NCBI GenBank assembly: GCA_949152475.1
Contig: OX424563.1
Span: 37,582,120-37,646,119, forward strand
Length of the DNA stretch: 64,000 nucleotides
From: Terebella lapidaria
Lineage: Eukaryota; Annelida; Polychaeta; Terebellida; Terebellidae
Reading direction: 5' to 3'
Position 1 is the stretch's first letter. The number at the start of each line of letters is the position of its first letter. The notes below the pieces were generated by a model. It had not been told where the DNA came from, did no database searches, and worked only from the letters and a program-made list of their open reading frames with translations. Shown here piece after piece: positions 38,901-53,900 of the stretch. The position numbers were made by a program, and so were the translations under genes.

Positions 38901-41900
38901 GTGTGTTATTTACTCGAGGCTGATCCAAGTGTATGCTATATGATTTACCCATGACAGATCCACCGGTGTGTTATTTACTCGAGGCTGATCCAAGTGTATG
39001 CTATATGAATTACCCATGACAGATCCACTGGCGTGTTACTTACTCGAGGTTGATCCAAGTCTATGCTATATGATTTACCCATGACAGATCCACTGGTGTG
39101 TTATTTACTCGCGGCTGATCCAAGTGTATGCTATATGATTTACCCATGACAGATCCACTGGTGTGTTATTTACTCGAGGCTGATCCAAGTGTATGCTATA
39201 TGATTTACCCATGACAGATCCACTGGTGTGTTATTGACTCGAGGCTAATCCAAGTGTATGCTATATGATTTACCCATGACAGATCCACTGGTGTGTTATT
39301 TACTCGAGGCTGATCCAAGTGTAGGCTGTATGATTTACCCATGACAGATCCACTGGTGTGTTATTTACTAGAGGCTGATCAAAGTGTATGCTATATGATT
39401 TACCCATGACAGATCCACTGGTGTGTTACTTACTTGAGGCTGATCCAAGTGTATGCTATATGATTTACCCATGACAGATCCACTGGTGTGTTATTTACTC
39501 GAGGCTGATCTAAGTGTATGCTAAATGATTTACCCATGACAGATCCACTGGTGTGTTATTTACTCGAGGCTGATCCAAGTGTATGCTATGATTTACCCAT
39601 GACAGATCCACTGGTGTGTTATTTACTCGAGGCTGATCCAAGTGTATGCTATTTGATTTACCCATGACAGATCCACTGGTGTGTTATTTACTCGAGGCTG
39701 ATCCAAGTGTATGCTATATGATTTACCCATGACAGATCCACTGGTGTGTTATTTACTCGAGGCTGATCCAAGTGTATGCTATATGATTTACCCATGACAG
39801 ATCCACTGGTGTGTTATTTACTCGAGGCTGATCCAAGTGTATGCTATGATTTACCCATGACAGATCCACTGGTGTGTTATTTACTCGAGGCTAATCCAAG
39901 TGTATGCTATATGATTTACCCATGACAGATCCACTGGTGTGTTATTTACTCGAGGCTGATCCAAGTGTATGCTGTATGATTTACCCATGACAGATCCACT
40001 GGTGTGTTATTTACTTGAGGCTGATCAAAGTGTATGCTATATGATTTACCCATGACAGATCCACTGGTGTGTTATTTACTTGAGGCTGATCCAAGTGTAT
40101 GCTATATGATTTACCCATGACAGATCCACTGGTGTGTTACTTACTTGAGGCTGATCAAAGTGTATGCTATATGATTTACCCATGACAGATCCACTGGCGT
40201 GTTATTTACTCGAGGCTGATCCAAGTGTATGCTATATGAATTACCCATGACAGATCCACTGGCGTGTTATTTACTCGAGGCTGATCCAAGTGTATGCTGT
40301 ATGATTTACCCATGACAGATCCACTGGTGTGTTATTTACTCGAGGCTGATCCAAGTGTATGCTATATGATATACCCATGACAGATCCACTGGCGTGTTAT
40401 CTACTCGAGGCTGATCCAAGTGTATGCTATATGATTTACCCATGACAGATCCACTGGTGTGTTATTTACTCGAGGCTGATCCAAGTGTATGCTATATGAA
40501 TTACCCATGACAGATCCACTGGCGTGTTATTTACTCGAGGCTGATCCAAGTGTATGCTATATGATTTACAGATGACAGATCCACTGGCGTGTTATTTACT
40601 CGAGGCTGATCCAAGTGTATGCTATATGAATTACCCATGACAGATCCACTGGCGTGTTACTTACTCGAGGTTGATCCAAGTCTATGCTATATGATTTACC
40701 CATGACAGATCCACTGGTGGGTTATTTACTCGAGGCTGATCCAAGTGTATGCTATGACTTACCCATGACAGATCCACTGGTGTGTTATTTACTCGAGGCT
40801 GGTCCAAGTGTATGCTATATGATTTACCCATGACAGATCCACTGGTGTGTTATTTACTCGAGGCTGATCCAAGTGTATGCTATGATTTACCCATGACAGA
40901 TCCACTGGTGTGTTATTTACTCGAGGCTGATCCAAGTGTATGCTATTTGATTTACCCATGACAGATCCACTGGTGTGTTATTTACTCGAGGCTGATCCAA
41001 GTGTATGCTATATGAATTACCCATGACAGATCCACTGGCGTGTTATTTACTCGAGGCTGATCCAAGTGTATGCTGTATGATTTACCCATGACAGATCCAC
41101 TGGTGTGTTATTTACTCGAGGCTGATCCAAGTGTATGCTATATGATATACCCATGACAGATCCACTGGCGTGTTATCTACTCGAGGCTGATCCAAGTGTA
41201 TGCTATATGATTTACCCATGACAGATCCACTGGTGTGTTATTTACTCGAGGCTGATCCAAGTGTATGCTGTATGATTTACCCATGACAGATCCACTGGTG
41301 TGTTATTTACTTGAGGCTAATCAAAGTGTATGCTATATGATTTACCCATGACAGATCCACTGGTGTGTTATTTACTCGAGGCTGATCCAAGTGTATGCTA
41401 TATTATTTACCCATGACAGATCCACTGGTGTGTTATTTACTCGAGGCTGATCCAAGTGTATGCTATTTGATTTACCCATGACAGATCCACTGGTGTGTTA
41501 TTTACTTGAGGCTGATCCAAGTGTATGCTATATGATTTACCATGACAGATCCACTGGCGTGGTATCTACTCGAGGCTGATCCAAGTGTATGCTATATGAT
41601 TTACCCATGACAGATCCGCTGGTGTGTTATTTACTCGAGGCTGATCCAAGTGTATGCTATATGATTTACCCATGACAGATCCACTGACGTGTTATTTATT
41701 CGAGGCTGATCCAAGTGTATGCTATATGATTTACCCATGACAGATCCACTGGTGTGTTATTTACTCGAGGCTGATCCAAGTGTATGCTATATGAATTACC
41801 CATGACAGATCCACTGGCGTGTTATTTACTCGAGGCTGATCCAAGTGTATGCTATATGATTTACAGATGACAGATCCACTGGCGTGTTATTTACTCGAGG

Positions 41901-44900
41901 CTGATCCAAGTGTATGCTATATGAATTACCCATGACAGATCCACTGGCGTGTTACTTACTCGAGGTTGATCCAAGTCTATGCTATATGATTTACCCATGA
42001 CAGATCCACTGGTGTGTTATTTACTCGAGGCTGATCCAAGTGTATGCTATATGATTTACCCATGACAGATCCACTGGTGTGTTATTTACTCGAGGCTGAT
42101 CCAAGTGTATGCTATATGAATTACCCATGACAGATCCACTGGCGTGTTATTTACTCGAGGTTGATCCAAGTCTATGCTATATGAATTACCCATGACAGAT
42201 TCACTGGTGTGTTATTTACTCGAGGCTGATCCAAGTGTATGCTATATGATTTACCCATGACAGATCCACTGGTGTGTTATTTACTCGAGGCTGATCCAAG
42301 TGTATGCTATATGATTTACCCATGACAGATCCACTGGTGTGTTATTTACTTGAGGCTGATCCAAGTGTATGCTATATGATTTACCCATGACAGATCCACT
42401 GGTGTGTTATTGACTCGAGGCTAATCCAAGTGTATGCTATATGATTTACCCATGACAGATCCACTGGTGTGTTATTTACTCGAGGCTGATCCAAGTGTAG
42501 GCTGTATGATTTACCCATGACAGATCCACTGGCGTGTTATTTACTCGAGGCTGATCAAAGTGTATGCTATATGATTTACCCAAGACAGATCCACTGGTGT
42601 GTTACTTACTTGAGGCTGATCCAAGTGTATGCTATATGATTTACCCATGACAGATCCACTGGTGTGTTATTTACTCGAGGCTGATCTAAGTGTATGCTAA
42701 ATGATTTACCCATGACAGATCCACTGGTGTGTTATTTACTCGAGGCTGATCCAAGTGTATGCTATGATTTACCCATGACAGATCCACTGGTGTGTTATTT
42801 ACTCGAGGCTGATCCAAGTGTATGCTATTTGATTTACCCATGACAGATCCACTGGTGTGTTATTTACTCGAGGCTGATCCAAGTGTATGCTATATGATTT
42901 ACCCATGACAGATCCACTGGTGTGTTATTTACTTGAGGCTGATCCAAGTGTATGCTATATGATTTACCCATGACAGATCCACTGGTGTGTTATTTACTCG
43001 AGGCTGATCCAAGTGTATGCTATATGATTTACCCATGACAGATCCAATGGTGTGTTATTTACTCGAGGCTGATCCAAGTGTATGCTATATGCTTTACCCA
43101 TGACAGATCCACTGGTGTGTTATTTACTCGAGGCTGACCCAAGTGTATGCTATATGATTTACCCATGACAGATCCACTGGTGTGTTATTGACTCGAGGCT
43201 AATCCAAGTGTATGCTATATGATTTACCCATGACAGATCCACTGGTGTGTTATTTACTCGAGGCTGATCCAAGTGTATGCTATGATTTACCCATGACAGC
43301 TCCACTGGTGTGTTATTTACTCGAGGCTGATCCAAGTGTATGCTATATGATTTACCCATGACAGATCCACTGGGGTGTTATTTACTGGAGGCTGATCCAA
43401 GTGTATGCTATGATTTGACCATGACAGATCCACTGGTGTGTTATGTACTCGAGGCCGATCCAAGTGTATGCTATATGATTTACCCATGACAGATCCACTG
43501 GTGTGTTATTTACTCGAGGCTGATCCAAGTGTATGCTATATGATTTACCCATGACAGATCCACTGGTGTGGTATTTACTCGAGGCTGATCCAAGTGTATG
43601 CTATATGATTTACCCATGACAGATCCACTGGTGTGTTATTTACTCGAGGCTGATCCAAGTGTATGCTATGATTTACCCATGACAGATCCACTGGTGTGTT
43701 ATTTACTTGAGGCTGATCCAAGTGTATGCTATATGATTTACCCATGACAGATCCAATGGTGTGTTATTTACTCGAGGCTGATCCAAGAGTAAGCTATATG
43801 ATTTACTCATGACAGATCCACTGGTGTGTTATTTACTCGGGGCTGATCCAAGTGTATGCTATATGATTTACCCATGACAGATCCACTGGTGTGTTATTTA
43901 CTCGAGGCTGATCCAAGTGTATGCTATATGATTTACCCATGACAGATCCACTGGTGTGTTATTTACTCGAGGCTGATCCAAGTGTATGCTATATGATTTA
44001 CCCATGACAGATCCAATGGTGTGTTATTTACTCGAGGCTGATCCAAGTGTATGCTATATGATTTACCCATGACAGATCCACTGGTGTGTTATTTACTTGA
44101 GGCTGATCCAAGTGTATGCTATATGATTTACCCATGACAGATCCACTGGTGTGTTATTTACTCGAGGCTGATCCAAGTGTATGCTATATGATTTACCCAT
44201 GACAGATCCACTGGTGTGTTATTTACTCGAGGCTGATCCAAGTGTATGCTATATGATTTACCCATGACAGATCCACTGGTCTGTTATTTACTCGAGGCTG
44301 ATCCAAGTATATGCTATGACTTACCCATGACAGATCCACTGGTGTGTTATTTACTCGAGGCTGATCCAAGTGTATGCTATATGATTTACCCATGACAGGT
44401 CCACTGGTGTGTTTTTTACTCGAGGCTGATCCAAGTGTATGCTATGATTTACCCATGACAGATCCACTGGTGTGTTATTTACTCGAGGCTGATCCAAGTG
44501 TATGCTATATGATTTACCCATGACAGATCCACTGGTGTGTTATTTACTCGAGGCTGATCCAAGTGTATGCTATATGATTTACCCATGACAGATCCACTGG
44601 TGTGTTATTTACTCGAGGCTGATCCAAGTGTGTGCTATATGATTTACCCATGACAGATCCAATGGTGTGTTATTTACTCGAGGCTGATCCAAGTGTATGC
44701 TATATGATTTACCCATGACAGATCCACTCGTGTGTTATTTACTCGAGGCTGATCCAAGTGTATGCTATGACGTACCCATGACAGATCCACGGGTGTGTTA
44801 TTTACTCGAGGCTGATCCAAGTGTATGCTATATGATTTACCCATGACAGATCCACTGGTGTGTTATTTACTCGAGGCTGATCCAAGTGTATGCTATGATT

Positions 44901-47900
44901 TACCCATGACAGATCCACTGGTGTGTTATTTACTCGAGGCTGATCCAAGTGTATGCTATATGATTTACCCATGACAGATCCACTGGTGTGTTATTTACTC
45001 GAGGCTGATCCAAGTGTATGCTATATGATTTACCCATGACAGATCCACTGGTGTGTTATTTACTCGAGGCTGACCCAAGTGTATGCTATATGATTTACCC
45101 ATGACAGATCCACTGGTGTGTTATTTACTCAGGCTGATCCAAATGTATGCTACATATGATTTACCCATGACAGATCCACTGGTGTGTTATTTACTCGAGG
45201 CTGATCCAAGTGTATGCTATATGATTTACTCATGACAGATCCACTGTTGTGTTATTTACTCGAGGCTGATCCAAGTGTATCCTATTTGATTTACCCATGA
45301 CAGATCCACTGGTGTCTTTTTTACTCGAGGCTGATCCACGTGTATGCTGTATGATTTACCCATGACAGATCCACTGGTGTGTTATTTTCTCAAGGCTGAT
45401 CAAAGTGTATGCTATATGCTTTACCCATGACAGATCCACTGGTGTGTTATTTACTCGAGGCTGACCCAAGTGTATGCTATATGATTTACCCATGACAGAT
45501 CCACTGGTGTGTTATTGACTCGAGGCTAATCCAAGTGTATGCTATATGATTTACCCATGACAGATCCACTGGTGTGTTATTTACTTGAGGCTGATCCAAG
45601 TGTATGCTATATGATTTACCCATGACAGATCCACTGGTGTGTTATTTACTCGAGGCTGATCCAAGTGTATGCTATATGATTTACCCATGACAGATCCACT
45701 GGTGTGTTATTTACTCGAGGCTGATCCAAGTGTATGCTATGATTTACCCATGACAGATCCACTGGTGTGTTATTTACTCGAGGCTGATCCAAGTGTATGC
45801 TATATGATTTACCCATGACAGATCCACTGGTGTGTTATTTACTCGAGGCTGATCCCAGTGTATGCTATGATTTACCCATGACAGCTCCACTGGTGTGTTA
45901 TTTACTCGAGGCTGATCCAAGTGTACGCTATATGATTTACCCATGACAGATCGACTGGTGTGTTATTTACTTGAGGCTGATCCAAGTGTATGCTATGATT
46001 TGACCATGACAGATCCACTGGTGTGTTATGTACTCGAGGCCGATCCAAGTGTATGCTATATGATTTACCCATGACAGATCCACTGGTGTGTTATTTACTC
46101 GAGGCTGATCCAAGTGTATGCTATATGATTTACCCATGACAGATCCACTGGTGTGTTATTTACTCGAGGCTGATCCAAGTGTATGCTATATGATTTACCC
46201 ATGACAGATCCACTGGTGTGTTATTTACTCGAGGCTGATCCAAGTGTATGCTATGATTTACCCATGACAGATCCATTGGTGTGTTATTTACTTGAGGCTG
46301 ATCCAAGTGTATGCTATATGATTTACCCATGACAGATCCAATGGTGTGTTATTTACTCGAGGCCGATCCAAGAGTAAGCTATATGATTTACTCATGACAG
46401 ATCCACTGGTGTGTTATTTACTCGTGGCTGATCCAAGTGTATGCTATATGATTTACCCATGACAGATCCACTGGTGTGTTATTTACTCGAGGCTGATCCA
46501 AGTGTATGCTATATGATTTACCCATGACAGATCCACTGGTGTGTTATTTACTCGAGGCTGATCCAAGTGTATGCTATATGATTTACCCATGACAGATCCA
46601 ATGGTGTGTTATTTTCTGGAGGCTGATCCAAGTGTATGCTATATGATTTACCCATGACAGATCCACTGGTGTGTTATTTACTCGAGGCTGATCCAAGTGT
46701 ATGCTATATGATTTACCCATGACAGATCCACTGGTGTGTTATTTACTGGAGGCTGATCCAAGTGTATGCTATATGATTTACCCATGACAGATCCACTGGT
46801 GTGTTATTTACTCGAGGCTGATCCAAGTGTATGCTATATGATTTACCCATGACAGATCCAATGGTGTGTTATTTACTCGAGGCTGATCCAAGTGTATGCT
46901 ATATGATTTACCCATGACAGATCCACTGGTCTGTTATTTACTCGAGGCTGATCCAAGTATATGCTATGACTTACCCATGACAGATCCACTGGTGTGTTAT
47001 TTACTCGAGGCTGATCCAAGTGTATGCTATATGATTTACCCATGACAGGTCCACTGGTGTGTTTTTTACTCGAGGCTGATCCAAGTGTATGCTATATGAT
47101 TTACCCATGACAGATCCACTGGTGTGTTATTTACTCGAGGCTGATCCAAGTGTGTGCTATATGATTTACCCATGACAGATCCAATGGTGTGTTATTTACT
47201 CGAGGCTGATCCAAGTGTATGCTATATGATTTACCCATGACAGATCCACTCGTGTGTTATTTACTCGAGGCTGATCCAAGTGTATGCTATGACGTACCCA
47301 TGACAGATCCACGGGTGTGTTATTTACTCGAGGCTGATCCAAGTGTATGCTATATGATTTACCCATGACAGATCCACTGGTGTGTTATTTACTCGAGGCT
47401 GATCCAAGTGTATGCTATGATTTACCCATGACAGATCCACTGGTGTGTTATTTACTCGAGGCTGATCCAAGTGTATGCTATATGATTTACCCATGACAGA
47501 TCCACTGGTGTGTTATTTACTCGAGGCTGATCCAAGTGTATGCTATATGATTTACCCATGACAGATCCACTGGTGTGTTATTTACTCGAGGCTGATCCAA
47601 GTGTATGCTATATGATTTACCCATGACAGATCCACTGGTGTGTTATTTACTCGAGGCTGATCCAAATGTATGCTACATATGATTTACCCATGACAGATCC
47701 ACTGGTGTGTTATTTACTCGAGGCTGATCCAAGTGTATGCTATATGATTTACTCATGACAGATCCACTGTTGTGTTATTTACTCGAGGCTGATCCAAGTG
47801 TATCCTATTTGATTTACCCATGACAGATCCACTGGTGTCTTTTTTACTCGACGCTGATCCACGTGTATGCTGTATGATTTACCCATGACAGATCCACTGG

Positions 47901-50900
47901 TGTGTTATTTTCTCAAGGCTGATCAAAGTGTATGCTATATGCTTTACCCATGACAGATCCACTGGTGTGTTATTTACTCGAGGCTGACCCAAGTGTATGC
48001 TATATGATTTACCCATGACAGATCCACTGGTGTGTTATTGACTCGAGGCTAATCCAAGTGTATGCTATATGATTTACCCATGACAGATCCACTGGTGTGT
48101 TATTTACTTGAGGCTGATCCAAGTGTATGCTATAAGATTCACCCATGACAGATCCACTGGTGTGTTATTTACTCGAGGCTGATCCAAGTGTATGCTATAT
48201 GATTTACCCATGACAGATCCACTGGTGTGTTATTTACTCGAGGCTGATCCAAGTGTATGCTATGATTTACCCATGACAGATCCACTGGTGTGTTATTTAC
48301 TCGAGGCTGATCCAAGTGTATGCTATATGATTTACCCATGACAGATCCACTGGTGTGTTATATACTCGAGGCTGATCCAAGTGTATGCTATATGATTTAC
48401 CCATGACATATCCACTGGTGTGTTATTTACTCAAGGCTGATCCAAGTGTATGCTGTATGATTTACCCATGACAGATCCACTGGTGTGTTATTTACTCGAG
48501 GCTGATCCAAGTGTATGCTATATGATTTACCCATGACAGATCCACTGGTGTGTTATTTACTCGAGGCTGATCCAAGTGTATGCTATATGATTTACCCATG
48601 ACAGATCCACTGGTGTGTTATTCACTCGAGGCTGATCCAAGTGTATGCTATATGATTTACAAATGACAGATCCACTGGTGTGTTATTTACTCGAGGCTGA
48701 TCCAAGTGTATGCTATATGATTTACCCATGACCGATCCACTGGTGTGTTATTTACTCGAGGCTGATCCAAGTGTATGCTGTATGATTTACCCATGACAGA
48801 TCCACTGGTGTGTTATTCACTCAAGGCTGATCAAAGTTTATGCTGTATGATTTACCCATGACAGATCCACTGGTGTGTTATTTACTCGAGGCTGATCCAA
48901 GTGTATGCTGTATGTTTTACCCATGACAGATCCACTGGTGTGTTATTTACTTGAGGCTGATCAAAGTGTATGCTATATGATTTACCCATGACAGATCCAC
49001 AGGTGTGTTATTTACTCGAGGCTGATCCAAGTGTATGCTATATGATTTACCCATGACAGATCCACTGGTGTGTTATTCACTCAAGGCTGATCAAAGTGAA
49101 TGCTGTATGATTTACCCATGACAGATCCACTGGTGTGTTATTTACTCGAGGCTGATCCAAGTGTATGCTGTATGATTTAAACATGACAGATCCACTGGTG
49201 TGTTATTTACTTGAGGCTGATCAAAGTGTATGCTATATGATTTACCCATGACAGATCCACTGGTGTGTTATTTACTCGAGGCTGATCCAAGTGTATGGTA
49301 TATGATTTACCCATGACAGATCCACTGGTGTGTTATTTACTCGAGGCTGATCCAAATGTATGCTTTATGATTTACCCATGACAGATCCACTGGTGTGTTA
49401 TTTACTCGAAGCTGATCCAAGTGTATGCTATATGATTTACCCATGACAGATCCACTGGTGTGTTATTTACTCGAGGCTGATCCAAGTGTATGCTATATGA
49501 TTTACCCATGACAGATCCACTGGTGTGTTATTTACTCGAGGCTGATCCAAGTGTATGCTATATGATTTACCCATGTCAGATCCACTGGTGTGTTATTTAC
49601 TCGAGGCTGATCAAAGTGTATGCTATATGATTTACCCATGACAGATCCACTGGTGTGTTATTTACTCGAGGCTGATCCAAGTGTATGCTATATGATTTAC
49701 CCATGACAGATCCAATGGTGTGTTATTTACTCGAGGCTGATCCAAGTGTATGCTATATGATTTACCCATGACAGATCCACTGGTGTGTTATTTACTCGAG
49801 GCTGATCCAAGTGAATGCTATGTGATTTACCCATGACAGATCCACTGGTGTGTTATTTACTCGAGGCTGATCCAAGTGTATGCTATGATTTACCCATCAC
49901 AGATCCACTGGTGTTATTTACTCGAGGCTGATCCAAGTGTATGCTATATGATTTACACATGACAGATCCACTGGTGTGTTATTTACTCGAGGCTGATCCA
50001 AGTGTATGCTGTATGATTTACTCATGACAGATCCACTGGTGTGTTATTTACTCGAGGCTGATCCAAGTGTATGCTATGTGATTTACCCATGACAGATCCA
50101 CTGGTGTGTTATTTACTCGAGGCTGATCCAAGTGTATGCTATATGATTTACCCATGACAGATCCACTTTTGTGTTATTTACTCGAGGCTGATCCAAGTGT
50201 ATGCTATATGATTTACCCATGACAGATCCACTGGCGTGTTATTTACTCGAGGCTGATCCAAGTGTATGCTATATGATTTACCCATGACAGATCCACTGGT
50301 GTGTTATTTACTCGAGGCTGATCCAAGTGTATGCTATATGATTTACCCATGACAGATCCACTGGTGTGTTATTTACTCGAAGCTGATCCAAGTGTATGCT
50401 ATATGATTTACCCATGACAGATCCACTGGTGTGTTATTTACTCGAGGCTGATCCAAGTGTATGCTATATGATTTACCCATGACAGATCCACTGGTGTGTT
50501 ATTTACTCGAGGCTGATCCAAGTGTATGCTATATGAATTACCCATGACAGATCCACTGGCGTGTTATTTACTCGAGGCTGATCCAAGTGTATGCTATATG
50601 AATTACCCATGACAGATCCACTGGCGTGTTATTTACTCGAGGCTGATCCAAGTGTATGCTGTATGATTTACCCATGACAGATCCACTGGTGTGTTATTTA
50701 CTCGAGGCTGATCCAAGTGTATGCTATATGATATACCCATGACAGATCCACTGGCGTGTTATCTACTCGAGGCTGATCCAGGTGTATGCTATATGATTTA
50801 CCCATGACAGATCCACTGGTGTGTTATTTACTCGAGGCTGATCCAAGTGTATGCTATATGATTTACCCATGACAGATCCACTGGTGTGTTATTTACTTGA

Positions 50901-53900
50901 GGCTAATCAAAGTGTATGCTATATGATTTACCCATGACAGATCCACTGGTGTGTTATTTACTCGAGGCTGATCCAAGTGTATGCTATATTATTTACCCAT
51001 GACAGATCCACTGGTGTGTTATTTACTCGAGGCTGATCCAAGTGTATGCTATTTGATTTACCCATGACAGATCCACTGGTGTGTTATTTACTTGAGGCTG
51101 ATCCAAGTGTATGCTATATGATTTACCCATGACAGATCCACGGGCGTGGTATCTACTCGAGGCTGATCCAAGTGTATGCTATATGATTTACCCATGACAG
51201 ATCCGCTGGTGTGTTATTTACTCGAGGCTGATCCAAGTGTATGCTATATGATTTACCCATGACAGATCCACTGGTGTGTTATTTACTCGAGGCTGATCCA
51301 AGTGTATGCTATATGATTTACCCATGACAGATCCACTGACGTGTTATTTATTCGAGGCTGATCCAAGTGTATGCTATATGATTTACCCATGACAGATCCA
51401 CTGGTGTGTTATTTACTCGAGGCTGATCCAAGTGTATGCTATATGAATTACCCATGACAGATCCACTGGCGTGTTATTTACTCGAGGCTGATCCAAGTGT
51501 ATGCTATATGATTTACAGATGACAGATCCACTGGCGTGTTATTTACTCGAGGCTGATCCAAGTGTATGCTATATGAATTACCCATGACAGATCCACTAGC
51601 GTGTTACTTACTCGAGGCTGATCCAAGTCTATGCTATATGATTTACCCATGACAGATCCACTGGTGTGTTATTTACTCGAGGCTGATCCAAGTGTATGCT
51701 ATATGATTTACCCATGACAGATCCACTGGTGTGTTATTTACTCGAGGCTGATCCAAGTGTATGCTATATGAATTACCCATGACAGATCCACTGGCGTGTT
51801 ATTTACTCGAGGTTGATCCAAGTCTATGCTATATGAATTACCCATGACAGATTCACTGGTGTGTTATTTACTCGAGGCTGATCCAAGTGTATGCTATATG
51901 ATTTACCCATGACAGATCCACTGGTGTGTTATTTACTCGAGGCTGATCCAAGTGTATGCTATATGATTTACCCATGACAGATCCACTGGTGTGTTATTTA
52001 CTCAAGGCTGATCCAAGTGTATGCTATATGATTTACCCATGACAGATCCACTGGTGTGTTATTGACTCGAGGCTAATCCAAGTGTATGCTATATGATTTA
52101 CCCATGACAGATCCACTGGTGTGTTACTTACTTGAGGCTGATCCAAGTGTATGCTATATGATTTACCCATGACAGATCCACTGGTGTGTTATTTACTCGA
52201 GGCTGATCTAAGTGTATGCTAAATGATTTACCCATGACAGATCCACTGGTGTGTTATTTACTCGAGGCTGATCCAAGTGTATGCTGTATGATTTACCCAT
52301 GACAGATCCACTGGTGTGTTATTTACTTGAGGCTGATCAAAGTGTATGCTATATGATTTACCCATGACAGATCCACTGGTGTGTTATTTACTTGAGGCTG
52401 ATCCAAGTGTATGCTATATGATTTACCCATGACAGATCCACTGGTGTGTTATTTACTCGAGGCTGATCCAAGTGTATGCTATATGATTTACCCATGACAG
52501 ATCCACTGGTGTGATATTTACTCGAGGCTGATCCAAGTGTATGCTATGATTTACCCATGACAGATCCACTGGTGTGTTATTTACTCGAGGCTGATCCAAG
52601 TGTATGCTATGATTTACCCATGACAGCTCCACTGGTGTGTTATTTACTCGAGGCTGATCCAAGTGTATGCTATATGATTTACCCATGACAAATCCACTGG
52701 TGTGTTATTTACTTGAGGCTGATCCAAGTGTATGCTATGATTTGACCATGACAGATCCACTGGTGTGTTATGTACTCGAGGCCGATCCAAGTGTATGCTA
52801 TATGATTTACCCATGACAGATCCACCGGTGTGTTATCTACTCGAGGCTGATCCAAGTGTATGCTATATGATTTACCCATGACAGATCCAATGGTGTGTTA
52901 TTTACTCGAGGCTGATCCAAGTGTATGCTATGATTTACCCATGACAGATCCACTGGTGTGTTATTTACTTGAGGCTGATCCAAGTGTATGCTATATGATT
53001 TACCCATGACAGATCCAATGGTGTGTTATTTACTCGAGGCTGATCCAAGAGTAAGCTATATGATTTACTCATGACAGATCCACTGGTGTGTTATTTACTC
53101 GGGGCTGATTCAAGTGTATCCTATATGATTTACCCATGACAGATCCACTGGTGTGTTATTTACTCGAGGCTGATCCAAGTGTATGCTATATGATTTACCC
53201 ATGACAGATCCACTGGTGTGTTATTTACTCGAGGCTGATCCAAGTGTATGCTATATGATTTACCCATGACAGATCCAATGGTGTGTTATTTACTCGAGGC
53301 TGATCCAAGTGTATGCTATATGATTTACCCATGACAGATCCACTGGTGTGTTATTTACTCGAGGCTGATCCAAGTGTATGCTATATGATTTACCCATGAC
53401 AGATCCACTGGTGTGTTATTTACTTGAGGCTGATCCAAGTGTATGCTATATGATTTACCCATGACAGATCCACTGGTGTGTTATTTACTCGAGGCTGATC
53501 CAAGTGTATGCTATATGATTTACCCATGACAGATCCAATGGTGTGTTATTTACTCGAGGCTGATCCAAGTGTATGCTATATGATTTACCCATGACAGATC
53601 CACTGGTCTGTTATTTACTCGAGGCTGATCCAAGTATATGCTATGACTTACCCATGACAGATCCACTGGTGTGTTATTTACTCGAGGCTGATCCAAGTGT
53701 ATGCTATATGATTTACCCATGACAGGTCCACTGGTGTGTTTTTTACTCGAGGCTGATCCAAGTGTATGCTATGATTTACCCATGATAGATCCACTGGTGT
53801 GTTATTTACTTGAGGCTGATCCAAGTGTATGCTATATGATTTACCCATGACAGATCCAATGGTGTGTTATTTACTCGAGGCTGATCCAAGAGTAAGCTAT

